A stretch of DNA of 16,712 nt from CAYVWB01 sp964455395 (GTDB lineage: Bacteria > Desulfobacterota > Desulfovibrionia > Desulfovibrionales > Desulfovibrionaceae), in the NCBI GenBank assembly GCA_964455395.1, contig CAYVWB010000085.1:1-16712 (forward strand). The letters run 5' to 3'. Both the position numbers and the translations under genes were made by a program. Shown here in pieces: positions 1 through 6,561 of this stretch (positions are counted from its first letter, which is position 1; every line of letters starts with the position of its first letter). Below the pieces are notes generated by a model. The model was not told where the DNA came from. It did not search any database and saw only the letters and a program-made list of their open reading frames with translations.

Positions 1-1
1 G

Positions 2-280
2 CAAGCCCCCGCGGAGGACGAGGAGATCGACCAGACCCGGTACGACTACGTCTACCAGGCGGCGGCATTCAGCGACCCGAAAGCTGCAGCCACTTTCCGC
101 GACCAAGTGAAGGCCCTGGACCTTGACGCCATGGTTCAGAAGATCCAAGACAACGGCAAGACGTGGCACCGCGTGATGGTGCGTTTCCAAGGTCGCCCCA
201 TAGACACCCGGCAACTCAAGGAAAAATTGAAACAGGTCGGTGTGGATCACGCTCTGTTGCGGCAGAAGAAGCCGCTGTAG
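2..280 (+). CDS. SPOR-domain protein, C-terminal part only
   Basis: The reading frame is open from the left edge and gives 92 residues before a TAG stop; the start lies outside the window. The visible part fits a SPOR domain, the peptidoglycan-binding fold of about 70 residues. It shows an opening A-A-A-F-S-D stretch, a K-A-A-A-T-F-R helix, then G-K-T-W-H-R-V-M-V-R-F, matching the family's 'yRV.vGpf' strand, and a final helix with K-E-K-L-K-Q-V-G. SPOR domains bind denuded glycan strands in the periplasm, usually at the division site, and are commonly carried by membrane-anchored proteins. The membrane anchor and linker would be upstream and cannot be seen. The final aromatic/Gly-Pro of the usual motif is degenerate (R-F-Q-G-R-P), so the assignment is family-level only. 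Confidence 0.65.
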   Translation, partial: QAPAEDEEIDQTRYDYVYQAAAFSDPKAAATFRDQVKALDLDAMVQKIQDNGKTWHRVMVRFQGRPIDTRQLKEKLKQVGVDHALLRQKKPL

Positions 281-323
281 CGCGGGCGGGTGAACATCCC
301 GAAAAAAAGCCCGGCTCCACCCA

Positions 324-352
324 TTTACGCGTCGCCATTTCCCTGCTAGCGT
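324..352 (+). promoter_or_regulatory. Possible sigma-70 promoter for pdaD
   Basis: TTTACG at 324-329 and TAGCGT at 347-352 are separated by 17 bases. Both hexamers are only partial matches, but the spacing is ideal and they lie about 50 bases before the pdaD start, in the only gap between it and the SPOR gene. Confidence 0.3.
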
Positions 353-404
353 CCCGCTCCTTGCCCCGTGCACCACGTCGCCACACCAAGGAGGCTCGCC
401 GACA

Positions 405-959
405 ATGGATCCATATTCCTTCGTACCGACCCGCGCCTTTTTCACCAAAGGCGTCGGCGTTCACAAGAACAAACTGCAATCCTTCGAACTGGCCTTGCGT
501 GAAGCCGGCATCGAGAAGCAGAACCTCGTCTACGTTTCCAGCATCTATCCCCCCGGATGCAAGCTCGTGGAGCTGAACGAAGGGGTGAAAGCGTTACGGG
601 CCGGGCAGATCACCTTCTGCGTGATGGCGCGCAACGCCACCAACGAGAAGGGACGTCTGGTGGGTTCCTGCGTGGGCATGGCTTTCCCGGCCAGCCACGA
701 GCACTACGGCTACATCTCCGAGCACTCGGCTTTCGGGCAGGACGACAAGGAAATCGGCGACTTCGCCGAGGACCTCGCCTCCACCATGCTGGCCACCACC
801 CAAGGCATCGAGTTCAACCCGGAGACCGCATACGACGAACGCCGCGAGATCTACCTCATGAGCGGCAAGATCATCGATTCGCTTTCCTTGCCTTGCGTCA
901 CCAAAGGCTCCGCGGATCTCTGGACGACGACCATTTCCGCGGTGGTCTTCCTGCCGTAA
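405..959 (+). CDS. pdaD: Pyruvoyl-dependent arginine decarboxylase
   Basis: This 184-residue protein matches the pyruvoyl-dependent arginine decarboxylases, which convert arginine to agmatine, the first step of a polyamine (putrescine/spermidine) route. These enzymes use no PLP: the proenzyme cuts itself between two serines and the second serine becomes the pyruvoyl cofactor. The self-cleavage motif is visible as Y-V-S-S-I-Y-P-P-G-C, so cleavage is expected between Ser45 and Ser46, giving a small beta and a larger alpha chain. Other family landmarks are the G-V-G-V-H near residue 18 and the G-M-A-F-P/H-Y-G-Y-I-S-E-H stretch. The start is well fixed by AAGGAGG at 388-394, ten bases before ATG. 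It is slightly longer than the well-known archaeal enzyme (about 165 residues). It probably forms its own transcription unit, because a separate promoter precedes the next gene. Confidence 0.93.
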   Translation: MDPYSFVPTRAFFTKGVGVHKNKLQSFELALREAGIEKQNLVYVSSIYPPGCKLVELNEGVKALRAGQITFCVMARNATNEKGRLVGSCVGMAFPASHEHYGYISEHSAFGQDDKEIGDFAEDLASTMLATTQGIEFNPETAYDERREIYLMSGKIIDSLSLPCVTKGSADLWTTTISAVVFLP

Positions 960-1265
960 TCTCCGCTGACGCCAGCGTGGGTTCGGCCCTCGGCGGTCGC
1001 GTCCACACCTTGCAGGGCGGTCGCTTCGCAGGCGCCGCGGTCTCCGTCTGCTTTGTCCGGGAAGCAGCGCAGGCCGCGGCGTTTCTGCGTCTGTGGGCCA
1101 GTCGTCGGGGGTGTTTTCCGTCCATCGCGCAAAGAAAAATCCACGCCGCCTTGACGAAAACGACGTGGGGCGGGTAGATACAGGGTTGGCTCGAGCCTCC
1201 GCCGCACCCTGCGCCTGCTGCGCAAGTGGTCCGGCCGTCCCTGCACCCCAGCGCCATACACCACC
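960..1265. other. Intergenic region between pdaD and mlaE
   Basis: These 306 bases contain no convincing gene. A small hairpin (CGCTG at 964-968 with CAGCG at 973-977) follows the pdaD stop but has no T-run, so it is not a clear terminator. The useful signal is a promoter at 1151-1180, listed separately. The remainder is GC-rich sequence in which I see nothing else. Confidence 0.6.
1151..1180 (+). promoter_or_regulatory. Sigma-70-like promoter for the first Mla cluster
   Basis: TTGACG at 1151-1156 (five of six consensus bases) and TAGATA at 1175-1180 are separated by 18 bases. Transcription would start near 1187, leaving a leader of roughly 80 bases before mlaE. Confidence 0.5.
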
Positions 1266-2108
1266 ATGCCCCAGCACTCCGCCGCCTCCCCCCCGCCCGA
1301 ACCCACGCCCGCGGTCTCGGGTCTGCAGCATCTTCTGGCCGTTCTGGGCCGTCCAGCTTTGGCGACGCTCGCGCACATCGGCGCGGTGGCCTGTTTCCTT
1401 GCATTGGGCGCGGTCTCGGGCTGGAGGGCGCGCGGTCAGTGGGTGAAAGTGCTGCGGCAGGTCTACTTCATCGGGGTGAAGTCCATCTTCGTCATCGCGC
1501 TCATCGGATTGTTCACGGGGATGGTGCTGGGCATCCAGGGACACTACACCCTGGCGCAGTACGGCTCGGAGGGACTCTTGGGCGGAGCGGTGGCGCTATC
1601 GCTCATCCGGGAGCTGGGCCCCGTGCTCACGGCCATCATGCTGACAGGCCGCGCCGGCTCCTCCATGACAGCCGAGATAGGCGTGATGCGCATCTCCGAC
1701 CAGATCGACGCGCTGGAAGTGATGGACATTCCCAGCATGGGGTACCTGGTCCAGCCTCGGCTGCTTGCGTGTCTCATCAGTTTTCCCTTGCTCACGGCCA
1801 TGTTCGATGTCATCGGCATCCTCGGCGGCTACCTCACCGGGGTGGAGCTCATGGGTGTTTCCGGAGGCGTCTATTTCGCGCGTGCGGAAAGCGCCGTGAC
1901 CATGTTCGACATCATGGGCGGCTTCTACAAATCCCTGGTGTTCGCCGTTATCGTCGCCACCATCTGCTGCTATATGGGCTACTTCTGCCACAGAAGGCGG
2001 GACGGAGCCGGGCCGGAAGCCGTCTCCAACGCCACCACCGCCGGGGTGGTGGTCTCCTGCGTGCTCATCCTCGTCAGCGACTACATCCTCACCTCTTTTC
2101 TGCTGTAG
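1266..2108 (+). CDS. mlaE: MlaE-type lipid ABC transporter permease (system 1)
   Basis: This 280-residue protein is the permease of an Mla/MCE lipid transporter, which moves phospholipids between the inner and outer membranes. After a short Pro/Ala-rich N-terminus come hydrophobic segments at about residues 42-60, 72-92, 170-195, 220-245 and 258-279. The family signature is clear in the centre: S-L-I-R-E-L-G-P-V-L-T-A-I-M-L-T-G-R-A-G-S-S, followed by A-E-I-G-V-M-R-I-S-D-Q-I-D-A-L-E-V-M, the coupling region that meets the ATPase. No good ribosome binding site precedes ATG 1266, so the exact start is uncertain. The gene is followed after six bases by the ATPase gene. No separate mlaB (STAS) gene is present in this cluster. 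Confidence 0.93.
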   Translation: MPQHSAASPPPEPTPAVSGLQHLLAVLGRPALATLAHIGAVACFLALGAVSGWRARGQWVKVLRQVYFIGVKSIFVIALIGLFTGMVLGIQGHYTLAQYGSEGLLGGAVALSLIRELGPVLTAIMLTGRAGSSMTAEIGVMRISDQIDALEVMDIPSMGYLVQPRLLACLISFPLLTAMFDVIGILGGYLTGVELMGVSGGVYFARAESAVTMFDIMGGFYKSLVFAVIVATICCYMGYFCHRRRDGAGPEAVSNATTAGVVVSCVLILVSDYILTSFLL

Positions 2109-2114
2109 GACGCC

Positions 2115-2960
2115 ATGGCCGCCGCTTCAGCCCAACATTCCCAATCGCCGACCGGCGCAGACACGCCGCGCGACGAGTCCCCGCCGTCTTCCCCCAGCGC
2201 CGCCGCCTCCGACAGAGGCCGCACCTGGGAGATCACCCTGGAGAACCTCACCGCGGGGTATGACGGCAAAGCCGTGCTGCGCGACGTGAACGCCGTCTTG
2301 CCGGCGCGCAAGACCTCGGTGATTCTGGGTGAGTCCGGATGTGGCAAGTCCACGTTGTTGCGACATATTCTCGGCTTGCAGAAACCCATGGCCGGTCGGG
2401 TGCGCATAGGCGGTTCGGACCTGTTCAACGTGCCGCGCAAGGAATTCCGCGCTGTGCGTCGCCGCATGGGCGCGCTCTTTCAGGACGGCGCCCTGCTGGG
2501 CTCGCTGACTCTGGGACAGAACACCGCGCTGCCCCTGACCGAACACGGCCGCACGCCCATGGCCGAGGTGGAGCGCCGGGTGCGCGAAACCCTGGCGCTG
2601 GTGGGGCTGGAGGAGTTCATCCACTATCATCCGAGCCAACTCAGCGGGGGCATGAAAAAACGCGGCGGTCTGGCGCGCGCCATCGTCACGGATCCGCCAC
2701 TGCTCCTGTGCGACGAGCCCACCTCCGGCCTGGATCCCATCAACGCCGCCTCCATGGACCGCTTGCTGAGCCGCATGCGCCAGCGGCTGGACTCCACCAT
2801 GGTGGTGGTGAGCCACGACCTGGAGAGCATGATGGCCATCGCGGACCACGTGCTGGTGCTGCACGAAGGTCGCGCCGTGTACGACGGCGACGTGGATGGC
2901 TTGCGCGCCAGCAAGGACCCCTACCTGCAGCGGTTTCTGGCGCGGGAGCCGGAGGCGTGA
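2115..2960 (+). CDS. mlaF: MlaF-type ABC transporter ATPase (system 1)
   Basis: This 281-residue nucleotide-binding subunit powers the MlaE permease. All ABC motifs are present: Walker A G-E-S-G-C-G-K-S-T (residues 72-80), Q-loop Gln123, signature L-S-G-G-M-K-K-R (176-183), Walker B L-L-L-C-D-E (196-201) and H-loop His234. The L-S-G-G-M form, with Met after the two glycines, is typical of the Mla/Mkl branch. About 37 Ala/Ser/Pro-rich residues precede the domain. They may be a disordered extension, or the true start may be further in. AGGA lies just before ATG 2115 and overlaps the mlaE stop codon, so translation is probably coupled to mlaE. The next gene is 152 bases away and has its own promoter, so the operon may be split here. 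Confidence 0.94.
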   Translation: MAAASAQHSQSPTGADTPRDESPPSSPSAAASDRGRTWEITLENLTAGYDGKAVLRDVNAVLPARKTSVILGESGCGKSTLLRHILGLQKPMAGRVRIGGSDLFNVPRKEFRAVRRRMGALFQDGALLGSLTLGQNTALPLTEHGRTPMAEVERRVRETLALVGLEEFIHYHPSQLSGGMKKRGGLARAIVTDPPLLLCDEPTSGLDPINAASMDRLLSRMRQRLDSTMVVVSHDLESMMAIADHVLVLHEGRAVYDGDVDGLRASKDPYLQRFLAREPEA

Positions 2961-2989
2961 ACACGAGTTTCACAAATGCGCAAAACCGG

Positions 2990-3018
2990 TTGCCATGAAC
3001 AGCACAGCGCTGTATAGA
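2990..3018 (+). promoter_or_regulatory. Internal sigma-70 promoter before mlaD
   Basis: TTGCCA at 2990-2995 and TATAGA at 3013-3018 are separated by exactly 17 bases. Both hexamers are good matches to consensus, better than those upstream of mlaE. The predicted start near 3025 gives mlaD a leader of about 88 bases made almost entirely of the tandem repeat units listed next. This suggests mlaD-mlaC-mlaA can be expressed apart from mlaE-mlaF. Confidence 0.6.
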
Positions 3019-3034
3019 ATGAGAATGTGTCCTC

Positions 3035-3110
3035 TGCGCAGGACGCTGGAAGAACGATGACGCGCAATACGCGTCGAGCACGATGGCGCACTAGGCGTCA
3101 AGGATAATGA
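3035..3110 (+). repeat. Three tandem imperfect 24-26-base units in the mlaD leader
   Basis: Units run 3035-3060, 3061-3086 and 3087-3110. Each opens with a (G)CGCA block and carries a GCG/ACGC core, a purine-rich stretch (GGAAG, CGAG, CAAGG) and then an ATG at 3057, 3083 or 3107. Units 1 and 2 share 17 of 26 positions. The block GACGCG-5-CGCGTC (3059-3075) is also a perfect inverted repeat. In effect, the mlaD ribosome-binding and start region appears to be copied three times. Confidence 0.55.
3057..3107 (+). CDS. Possible 16-codon arginine-rich leader peptide
   Basis: ATG 3057 opens a 16-residue frame, MTRNTRRARWRTRRQG, with seven arginines written in four different codons (CGC, CGT, CGA, AGG). 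GGAAG lies four bases before the ATG. The TAA stop (3105-3107) shares its last base with an in-frame-shifted ATG at 3107, the first of two possible mlaD starts (TAATG). It lies wholly within the transcript predicted from the promoter at 2990-3018. A leader peptide that couples or attenuates mlaD translation is one reading; chance is the other. There is no expression evidence. Confidence 0.3.
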   Translation: MTRNTRRARWRTRRQG

Positions 3111-3112
3111 CC

Positions 3113-3562
3113 ATGCAGCAAGACGCCAAGGAAATCTGGGTTGGAGCTTTCGTCCTCGTGGGCCTGCTGTGCGTGGCGTATCTGGCGGTGAACCTGGGCC
3201 AGACAACGCTGCTGGGAGGCGACGCCTATCACGTGCGCGCGCAGTTCTCTTCTGTGGCTGGCCTGAAAAACGGAGCCAACGTGGAGATCGCCGGCGTTCC
3301 TGTGGGCGCAGTGAGCCGCGTGGAGCTGGACCCCATGACCTACGCCGCCATGGTGCACATGCGCATCGAAACCGACGTGGAACTCAGCGAGGACACCATC
3401 GCCTCCATCAAAACGAGCGGCTTGATTGGCGACCGCTACATCAAACTCCACCCCGGCGGCTCGCCGGACCTGTTGGCTGACGGCGACTTGATCGTAGAAA
3501 CGGAACCAGCCGTAGACATTGAAGAACTTATCAGCAAATACGTCTTCGGCGACGTGTCCTGA
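3113..3562 (+). CDS. mlaD: MlaD-type MCE-domain lipid-binding protein (system 1)
   Basis: This inner-membrane-anchored periplasmic protein of 149 residues is expected to form a hexameric MCE ring that passes lipid between the MlaEF transporter and the MlaC carrier. A short N-terminus (M-Q-Q-D-A-K-E-I-W-V-G, very like the E. coli MlaD start) leads into a single membrane helix at about residues 8-27. One MCE domain follows (about 37-115) with V-A-G-L-K-N-G-A-N-V-E-I-A-G-V-P-V-G and T-S-G-L-I-G-D-R-Y-I. I prefer ATG 3113 because AAGGA (3100-3104) is eight bases before it. ATG 3107 is in the same frame, only two bases from the same site, and overlaps the stop of the mini-ORF. The mlaC start lies 22 bases past the stop. 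Confidence 0.92.
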   Translation: MQQDAKEIWVGAFVLVGLLCVAYLAVNLGQTTLLGGDAYHVRAQFSSVAGLKNGANVEIAGVPVGAVSRVELDPMTYAAMVHMRIETDVELSEDTIASIKTSGLIGDRYIKLHPGGSPDLLADGDLIVETEPAVDIEELISKYVFGDVS

Positions 3563-3584
3563 GACCACCCCGGAGCGCTCGACC

Positions 3585-4217
3585 ATGCCCACATCCTGCA
3601 ACGCCATTCGCTTCGCCGTCTTCGCCGGCGTTTTCTGCATCGCCCTTGCTGCAGCGCCCGTTTCCAACGCGGCCTTGGCGCAAAGCGGCCCCGAGGACGC
3701 GCAACAAAGCCTGCAAAGCCACATCGACGGCATTCTGCGCGTGCTGGGCGACAGCTCCCTGGCCGCCTCCCAGCGCGACGCCACCGTGAGTCAACAGATA
3801 GACGCCGTCTTCGATTTCAAGGAACTCACCGCCCGCAGCCTGGGCGTGCACTGGCGGCGCTTCAACCCACAGCAGCAAGACGCCGCCGCCAAAGCCATGG
3901 CGCAGCTTCTTGAAGCCACCTACAAGGAAGCTCTGCTGCGGTACGATGAAGAACGCATCGAATATCTGGGGGCTGCAGCCCTGCGCGAAGACCAGGCCGA
4001 GGTGCGGACCCGCGTGGTGGGCAAGGGCCAGTCCATCCCCATCAATTACCGCATGAAACACAACGCCGAATGGCGCGTCTACGACATCGTCATCGAAGGC
4101 GTCAGCCTTGTGCAGAACTATCGCACCCAGTTCCAGGAGCTCATGCTGCGCAACTCGCCGGACGAGCTCATCACCCTCTTGCGGAAAAAGGCGTCGCAAC
4201 GGCGCAGCGCCTCTTGA
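3585..4217 (+). CDS. mlaC: MlaC-type periplasmic phospholipid carrier
   Basis: This 210-residue protein is the soluble carrier of the Mla pathway, ferrying phospholipid across the periplasm between MlaA and MlaFED. It has a clear Sec signal peptide: hydrophobic core F-A-V-F-A-G-V-F-C-I-A-L-A-A-A, with likely cleavage after A-L-A before Q-S-G. The mature part matches the Tol_Tol_Ttg2/MlaC family. It has the F-D-F-K-E-L-T-A-R-S-L-G motif, then the W-R-R-F/Q-Q-Q-D-A-A region, the Y-R-M-K-H-N-A-E-W-R-V-Y-D-I-V-I-E-G-V-S-L-V-Q-N-Y-R block, and a C-terminal Lys/Arg-rich tail. GGAG at 3572-3575 is nine bases before ATG 3585, which decides the start. An in-frame ATG at 3519, inside mlaD, would place 22 hydrophilic residues ahead of the signal peptide and is unlikely. 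Confidence 0.93.
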   Translation: MPTSCNAIRFAVFAGVFCIALAAAPVSNAALAQSGPEDAQQSLQSHIDGILRVLGDSSLAASQRDATVSQQIDAVFDFKELTARSLGVHWRRFNPQQQDAAAKAMAQLLEATYKEALLRYDEERIEYLGAAALREDQAEVRTRVVGKGQSIPINYRMKHNAEWRVYDIVIEGVSLVQNYRTQFQELMLRNSPDELITLLRKKASQRRSAS

Positions 4218-4250
4218 GTTCCTTCCACCTTCTGCTTTTGGAGCGTCATC

Positions 4251-5216
4251 ATGCGTAGGCCTCATCGTCCTGTCTTCCTGCTCGTCCTCCTGTGTCTCGG
4301 CGCCCTGGCGTGCTCGTGCACGGCCAACCGCTCCGCCGAGGGCCACGCCCAGGCCTACGCACCTGTCATGGCCAGCTACTTGGACAAGACGCCGGCTGCG
4401 CCCGCTGCGCTCCCGACAGAGCCCCAACCCTTGATGACAGCCGCAGCGACTTCCGAGACGCTCTCCCCTGCACCGGCCGAGGGTCCGCTGCTCGAACCGT
4501 TCGTGGATGCGCCTATGCTCGCTTTCCATTATTTCACCCACGACGTCGTGCAACGCTCCACGGGGCTGGCTGCGGACGCCGCCACGGTCAACGATCCCCT
4601 CAGCGGCTACAACCGCTTCATGTTCCAGTTCAACGACGCCATTTATTCCATCCTGCGGCCCTTCGGCGAGGGGTACAATTACGTCGTCCCGGAAAAAGGC
4701 CGCATTGGCGTGCGCAACTTTTTCCACAATCTGAAAGCCCCCGTGCGCATCGTCAACTCGCTTCTGCAAGGTAAGTTCAAAGGCGCAGGCGTGCACATGG
4801 CGCGCTTCGTGGGCAACACGGCGTTCGGCTTCCTGGGCGTGGCCGGCACCTTCAACGACAAACCCGGCATCGTGGAAGTGGACGACGAGGACTTCGGCCA
4901 GACCCTGGCCGTGTGGGGCTTCGGGGATGGCTTCTACCTCATGCTGCCGTTCATCGGTCCCAGCACGCTGCGCGACACCGTGGGCCTCGGCGTGGACCGG
5001 TTCATGGAGCCGGTCAACTGGATCTCCCCTTGGCCCTTCTTCGACGAATACGACTGGCAGTGGATCGTCGAAGCGAGCGTGGGCGGCTACGAGACCTTCA
5101 ATGAATTCACCTTCCGCATGGATGAGTACGAGACCTTCAAGGAAGCCGCCATCGAACCCTACTCCGCCATGCGCGACGCGTACATCCAACGCCGGCAAGC
5201 GCAGATCGCGAAATAA
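4251..5216 (+). CDS. mlaA: MlaA (VacJ) outer-membrane lipoprotein
   Basis: This 321-residue lipoprotein removes misplaced phospholipid from the outer leaflet of the outer membrane and hands it to MlaC. The signal peptide (R-R-P-H-R-P then V-F-L-L-V-L-L-C-L-G-A-L-A) ends in C-S-C, so Cys21 or Cys23 would be lipidated; neither sits in a textbook lipobox. A Pro/Ala-rich linker of about 90 residues follows. The VacJ domain begins near residue 120 at D-P-L-S-G-Y-N-R-F-M-F and includes R-I-G-V-R-N-F-F-H-N-L, Q-G-K-F-K-G-A-G, F-G-Q-T-L-A-V-W-G and L-P-F-I-G-P-S-T-L-R-D. The linker makes it longer than E. coli MlaA (about 250 residues). GGAG at 4240-4243 fixes the start. The gene ends the first operon, followed directly by a terminator. 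Confidence 0.95.
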   Translation: MRRPHRPVFLLVLLCLGALACSCTANRSAEGHAQAYAPVMASYLDKTPAAPAALPTEPQPLMTAAATSETLSPAPAEGPLLEPFVDAPMLAFHYFTHDVVQRSTGLAADAATVNDPLSGYNRFMFQFNDAIYSILRPFGEGYNYVVPEKGRIGVRNFFHNLKAPVRIVNSLLQGKFKGAGVHMARFVGNTAFGFLGVAGTFNDKPGIVEVDDEDFGQTLAVWGFGDGFYLMLPFIGPSTLRDTVGLGVDRFMEPVNWISPWPFFDEYDWQWIVEASVGGYETFNEFTFRMDEYETFKEAAIEPYSAMRDAYIQRRQAQIAK

Positions 5217-5241
5217 CGCCCGCACACGGCGTCACCATCTC

Positions 5242-5280
5242 GGCGCGGGGAGGAGCGAGTCTCCTTTCCGCGCCTTTTTT
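5242..5280 (+). terminator. Rho-independent terminator after mlaA
   Basis: GGCGCGG (5242-5248) pairs with CCGCGCC (5268-5274), and inside it GGAG (5252-5255) pairs with CTCC (5261-5264). Six T residues follow at once (5275-5280). It lies 26 bases past the mlaA stop. A second small inverted repeat, TGAACGC/GCGTTCA at 5283-5301, follows immediately. Confidence 0.9.
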
Positions 5281-5349
5281 CGTGAACGCATGAGGCGTTC
5301 ATCCGGTGTGGCGTCCAGCCAGTAAGGCGCCTTCAAGTCGCAGCTCCTC

Positions 5350-5379
5350 TTGCGCTAACCCATATTTTCCGCATACCAT
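5350..5379 (+). promoter_or_regulatory. Possible promoter for the second MCE cluster
   Basis: TTGCGC (5350-5355) and TACCAT (5374-5379) are 18 bases apart, in the only gap between the mlaA terminator and the next gene. Both are partial matches. A short inverted repeat GTTGT/ACAAC lies just downstream, before the GTG start. Confidence 0.3.
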
Positions 5380-5409
5380 GGCAGTTGTTTCCACAACCAC
5401 GAGCGCCCC

Positions 5410-6561
5410 GTGACCACGCCACACGCCTCCCCCACGCCATCACCCCACGCGGAACCCTCCGTGCAACTCCGACAGGAGACGCAGGGGACCGCTTTGCTCC
5501 TTGCCGGCCGGCTGGACGCCCACGGCGTCGCCGCCCTCTGGGACGAAGCCATGCGCCTCCAAGCGCAAGCCGACCCCACAGTGCTGGACCTCTCCCGAGT
5601 GACACGCCTCGACGGCGCCGGCGCCTCCCTGGTGGCGCAGCTGGAACTCAACGCCTACGCCAAAGGTCGCGAACTTGTTCGCAGAGACCCCCCCGCCGAG
5701 CAGGCCGCCCTGCTCGCGCTGACGGACATGAACGCGCTGCGCCAACCCGCCGACATGAAACCACGCCGGCGCAACCTGCCGGAGGAGGTGGGCGTGGCCG
5801 CCGAAGCGGTCTGGCGGGACTTCCGCGAAACCGTGACTTTCGTGGGCGCCATGGCCGTCACGCTGGCCAAGTTGGCGCGCCACCCGCGACGCATGCGCTG
5901 GGGAGACGTGTGGGCGACCATGGAGTCCGCCGGCGCGGACGCCTTGCCCATCGTCGCGCTCATCGGTTCGCTCATGGGGTTGATCATGGCGTTCCAGTCC
6001 GCCATCCCCCTGCAACGCTTCGGAGCGGACATCTACATCGCAGACATGCTGGGCATCGCCATGGTGCGGGAACTTGGCGCGCTGGTTACGGCCATTCTCC
6101 TGGCAGGCCGCTCCGGTTCGGCCTTCGCTGCGGAGATTGGCACCATGAAGGTCAACGAGGAGATCGACGCCATGACCACCATGGGGCTGGACGCCATGGC
6201 CTTCCTCACGGCCCCGCGGCTCGTGGCGGCGTGCATCGTCACCCCCATCCTCACCATGTTCTTCAACCTTTTCGCCTTGGCCGGAGGCGCGCTGGTGGTC
6301 ATGGGGTTCGGCTACTCCTTCACCACTTACGCACAGCGCGTGGCGGAGTCCATCACCATGGGCGACATGGTCGGGGGCCTCTTCAAGGCTTTCGTCTTCA
6401 GCATCCTGGTGGCGGGCATCGGGTGCCAACGCGGGCTGGGCACGGGGTCCGGCGCGCGCGCTGTGGGGGCCTCCACCACCTCGGCGGTGGTCTCCGGGTT
6501 GGTGCTCATCGCCGTGGCGGACGGCGTCATGGCCGTGGCGTTCTACTCCCTGGGGATATGA
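5410..6561 (+). CDS. MlaE-type permease with fused N-terminal STAS domain (system 2)
   Basis: This 383-residue protein joins an MlaB-like STAS domain to an MlaE permease. Residues about 17-110 are STAS-like: V-Q-L-R-Q-E, then L-A-G-R-L-D-A, then V-L-D-L-S-R-V-T-R-L-D-G-A-G-A-S-L. Residues about 125-383 are the permease, with A-M-V-R-E-L-G-A-L-V-T-A-I-L-L-A-G-R-S-G-S-A-F-A-A-E-I-G-T-M-K-V-N-E-E-I-D-A-M and several membrane segments. The usual Ser/Thr after the conserved Asp of STAS domains is Gly69 here. Translation seems to start at GTG 5410 with no obvious ribosome binding site, so the start is moderately uncertain. It heads a tight cluster, its stop touching the next start codon. The product should act with the following ATPase and MCE protein in inner-membrane lipid transport. 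Confidence 0.92.
   Translation: MTTPHASPTPSPHAEPSVQLRQETQGTALLLAGRLDAHGVAALWDEAMRLQAQADPTVLDLSRVTRLDGAGASLVAQLELNAYAKGRELVRRDPPAEQAALLALTDMNALRQPADMKPRRRNLPEEVGVAAEAVWRDFRETVTFVGAMAVTLAKLARHPRRMRWGDVWATMESAGADALPIVALIGSLMGLIMAFQSAIPLQRFGADIYIADMLGIAMVRELGALVTAILLAGRSGSAFAAEIGTMKVNEEIDAMTTMGLDAMAFLTAPRLVAACIVTPILTMFFNLFALAGGALVVMGFGYSFTTYAQRVAESITMGDMVGGLFKAFVFSILVAGIGCQRGLGTGSGARAVGASTTSAVVSGLVLIAVADGVMAVAFYSLGI

Noticed and set aside
594..1544. - strand frames of 316, 175 and 168 codons across the pdaD-mlaE region
   Set aside because: They overlap identified genes on the other strand and have Arg/Gly/Pro-rich low-complexity products with no ribosome binding sites.
3531..5225. 564-codon - strand frame opposite mlaC and mlaA
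   Set aside because: Both + strand genes are firmly identified by signal peptides and family motifs, and the antisense product has biased composition and no recognisable domain.
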